From positions 186,001 to 250,000 of the forward strand of contig NZ_JALPNF010000005.1 in assembly GCF_023195535.1 (NCBI RefSeq): 64,000 nt of DNA. Reading direction: 5' to 3'. A program made the position numbers and the translations under genes. Below are positions 62,283 through 64,000 of this stretch, in pieces. Positions within the stretch are counted from its first letter, which is position 1, and every line of letters begins with the position of its first letter. This DNA is from Sphingomonas faeni. GTDB lineage: Bacteria; Pseudomonadota; Alphaproteobacteria; Sphingomonadales; Sphingomonadaceae. The notes under the pieces are model-generated. The model worked only from the letters and a program-made list of their open reading frames with translations. It searched no databases and was not told where the DNA came from.

Positions 62283-62822
62283 GACGTCTGCTTAGCGGCG
62301 AAAGTTTAAACGAAGGGTTTCTCCGGCACTTGCGACCGTCAGCACGTTCGCCAGCAGCACGGCGCCTTCGACGTCATCCGTCCATCCGACGTCATCGGTC
62401 CATCCGACATTACACCGCGGATCAAAGAAACGGTCGTCGTTTGCCGGCCGGTTGTTGCCCGCCTCCCAAATTCAGGCGCTCATTCATCTCTGCCACGATT
62501 GAGAGATACGCGAACCTTGTGGTATCTCGACGGATAGCGAAAGTTTTCGCCTTGGCGCGGTCGACAAACGTCGCTTGCGGCCACTTTGCAGCCCAACGCT
62601 CGCCGGACGGCAAATTTCTCTTCGACTTCACGATCCGGCGCGACCGATCGACAGCGCGCAACGCTCGGTACACCGATTACTCTGCAATCTTCTACGGCCC
62701 GCCAGCCTTCAGTGACAAATCGACCGTCAGGCACGACGCGCGCCATGTCTCTCGCAATTGCGGCATTCGGGCGCTGACCGTACGAGGTGCCCATCAACTG
62801 TATCGACGTGGATTCCCAAACA
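62283..62822. other. Intergenic region between T1SS and LacI genes
   Basis: This 540-base divergent gap has lower G+C than its flanks. It holds an 18-base imperfect tandem pair, GACGTCATCCGTCCATCC at 62370-62387 and GACGTCATCGGTCCATCC at 62388-62405. Promoters for the two flanking genes must lie here, but none was clear. The frames that stay open across it carry no family motif, and I do not call a gene. Confidence 0.5.
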
Positions 62823-63806
62823 ATGAAACTCGCCGACCTAGCCGCTCTTGCGGGTGTTTCGACTGCGACGGTTTCGCGCGCCTTGGCTGGGCATCCTTCC
62901 GTCAATACAGGGACCCGCGAGCGCATCCGAGCGCTGGCGCGCGAGCATGACGTGCGGCCCAACCAGCTCGCGCGCAACCTGCGGCTGAAGAGCACCGGCG
63001 CGATCGGCTTGGTCCTGCCGCTCGGCCACGCGAAGACGCAGCACCTGACCGACCCGTTCTTCCTGTCGCTGCTCGGGTTCCTCGCCGATCTGCTGGTCGA
63101 GCGCGGCTATGACATCCTGTTGTCGCGGGTCATTCCCGATGCCGACGACTGGCTGGAGCGCGTGGTCGACAGTGGGCGGATCGACGGGCTGTTGCTGGTC
63201 GGGCAGTCGGACCAGTTCGGCGTGATCGAGCGGGTCGCGCAACGCTATCGTCCGCTGGTCGTGTGGGGCGCGCATCGCCCCGGCCAGCATCATCTGACGA
63301 TCGGATCGGACAATGTCGCGGGGGGGCGGATGGCGGCGGAGCATTTGATCGCGCAGGGCCGTCAGCGGCTCCTGTTCGTCGGCGACCCTGCCCCGCCCGA
63401 ATTCGCGGACCGGCTGGCCGGGTTCGCGGCGGCGGCGCACGATGCAGGCGTGCCGCATGACGTGCTGGCGACGCCGATGATGCCCGAAGCGGTTAATGCC
63501 GCGGTGGCGGAGCATCTCGCGCGTGGTGCCGTTCCCGATGCGATCTTCGCCGCATCGGACGTTGCCGCGATGAGCGTGCTGCGCGCGCTGGCCGAGGCCG
63601 GGATCGACATTCCCGGCACGACTGCGGTGGTCGGCTATGACGACGTGACGCTTGCCGCGCATACCTCGCCCTCGCTGACGACGATCCGCCAGGACCTGGC
63701 GATCGGTGCCGAACTGATGGTCGACCGCCTGCTGAAGCGGATCGCCGGGGAGCCGGCCGAGTCCGCGATCGTGCCACCTGTGTTGATTCCGCGACAGTCC
63801 GGATGA
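62823..63806 (+). CDS. LacI-family transcriptional repressor
   Basis: The 327-residue protein begins with the LacI helix-turn-helix and hinge: MKLADLAALAGVSTATVSRA, then LAGHPSVNTGTRERI and VRPNQLARNLRLKST. A periplasmic-binding-like core follows (AIGLVLPL, DGLLLVGQSDQF, FVGDPAPPEFADRLAGF, AIFAASDVAAMSVLRALAEA). The effector is a sugar by analogy. The strong palindromic operator pair directly after the gene lies before an exported protein, a common arrangement for LacI and TonB-dependent receptors in this group. Confidence 0.93.
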   Translation: MKLADLAALAGVSTATVSRALAGHPSVNTGTRERIRALAREHDVRPNQLARNLRLKSTGAIGLVLPLGHAKTQHLTDPFFLSLLGFLADLLVERGYDILLSRVIPDADDWLERVVDSGRIDGLLLVGQSDQFGVIERVAQRYRPLVVWGAHRPGQHHLTIGSDNVAGGRMAAEHLIAQGRQRLLFVGDPAPPEFADRLAGFAAAAHDAGVPHDVLATPMMPEAVNAAVAEHLARGAVPDAIFAASDVAAMSVLRALAEAGIDIPGTTAVVGYDDVTLAAHTSPSLTTIRQDLAIGAELMVDRLLKRIAGEPAESAIVPPVLIPRQSG

Positions 63807-63807
63807 A

Positions 63808-63850
63808 TCCTGCAATCGATTGTGAAAACTTGTTGCAATCGATTGCAGGA
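63808..63850. promoter_or_regulatory. Paired LacI-type operators in a perfect 15-bp inverted repeat
   Basis: The 15-mers TCCTGCAATCGATTG (63808-63822) and CAATCGATTGCAGGA (63836-63850) are exact reverse complements. The right half contains the perfect 14-bp palindrome TGCAATCGATTGCA (63834-63847), which fits every fixed base of TGNAANCGNTTNCA. It lies 54 bases before the next start. Confidence 0.85.
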
Positions 63851-63904
63851 ATCGTAGGAGGCGATTCTCGGCTTCACAGAAAGCCGGCCCGCAGGGAGGA
63901 TCGC

Positions 63905-64000
63905 ATGAAAGTACGTCACGTTTTGCTGGCTGGCATCGCCGCCGCTTCGTTCACAACCATGGCTTCGGCGCAGACCGCCGATCCGCAGGTCGATCCGGCT
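63905..64000 (+). CDS. Exported protein, N-terminal fragment (probable TonB-dependent receptor)
   Basis: Only 32 codons are in the window. They give a signal peptide, MKVRHVLLAGIAAASFTTMA ending SAQ, and the first mature residues TADPQVDPA. GGAGG just upstream supports the ATG at 63905. This kind of signal plus context (LacI gene and double operator directly before) is typical of sphingomonad TonB-dependent receptors for sugars, but no receptor domain is visible here. Other exported proteins are possible. Confidence 0.5.
   Translation, partial: MKVRHVLLAGIAAASFTTMASAQTADPQVDPA

Noticed and set aside
1..64000. tRNA, rRNA, CRISPR array, IS element or prophage
   Set aside because: I found no cloverleaf, no spaced repeat array and no transposase or integrase-like protein in the window.

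Overview
The window is high-G+C DNA with very few long gaps, read as a chromosome segment of a sphingomonad (Sphingomonadales, Alphaproteobacteria). The reasons are the Ros/MucR-type regulator, the sigma-54/sigma-28 organised flagellar locus, Tat-exported DUF885 and TldD proteins, the LacI operator placed before an exported-protein gene, and dispersed palindromes of a kind I associate with sphingomonads. I ran no taxonomic search.

Region by region. 1-308 is the start of an exported GH3 beta-glucosidase. 592-1092 is a MucR-like regulator. 1199-18817 is a flagellar locus: flgBCDEFGHIJKL-motAB read leftward from a near-perfect sigma-54 promoter at 12138-12153. A second, unusual stator pair plus flgA, then flgM-flgN, then a lytic transglycosylase-flhA-fliA unit read rightward, each preceded by its own sigma-54- or sigma-28-like promoter. 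This suggests a cascade in which sigma-54 drives hook/basal-body genes and fliA, while flgM sits under FliA control. 18828-34000 is a mixed, cell-envelope-rich stretch: AraC regulator, RlpA, SleB-type hydrolase, GlpK, HNH protein, a 38-residue membrane peptide, an LprI-like membrane protein next to a phosphatase, a secreted low-G+C lipoprotein, a stress-type protein, two divergent L,D-transpeptidase paralogues and a DUF885 peptidase-like protein.

34172-44923 is a tight eight-gene unit: Tat-exported TldD, unsignalled TldE/PmbA, exported DUF4159, MoxR ATPase, DUF58, BatA-like, DUF4175-like and a large membrane protein.

45249-62282 is the most striking region: a Pel-like exopolysaccharide locus in which the PelA functions are split. 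The deacetylase is part of a 1131-residue RTX protein without a signal peptide, the GH114-type hydrolase is a separate Tat-type exported protein, and PelB is split into a helical-repeat protein and an outer-membrane barrel. PelD, PelE, PelF and PelG are present, PelC is not seen, and PelD appears to lack the GGDEF part that binds c-di-GMP in Pseudomonas. A complete type I secretion system (ABC, HlyD, TolC) lies convergently just downstream and is the obvious exporter for the RTX deacetylase.

The right edge carries a LacI-family regulator, a strong double operator, and the start of an exported protein that is probably a TonB-dependent receptor. No rRNA, tRNA, CRISPR array or insertion sequence was seen.
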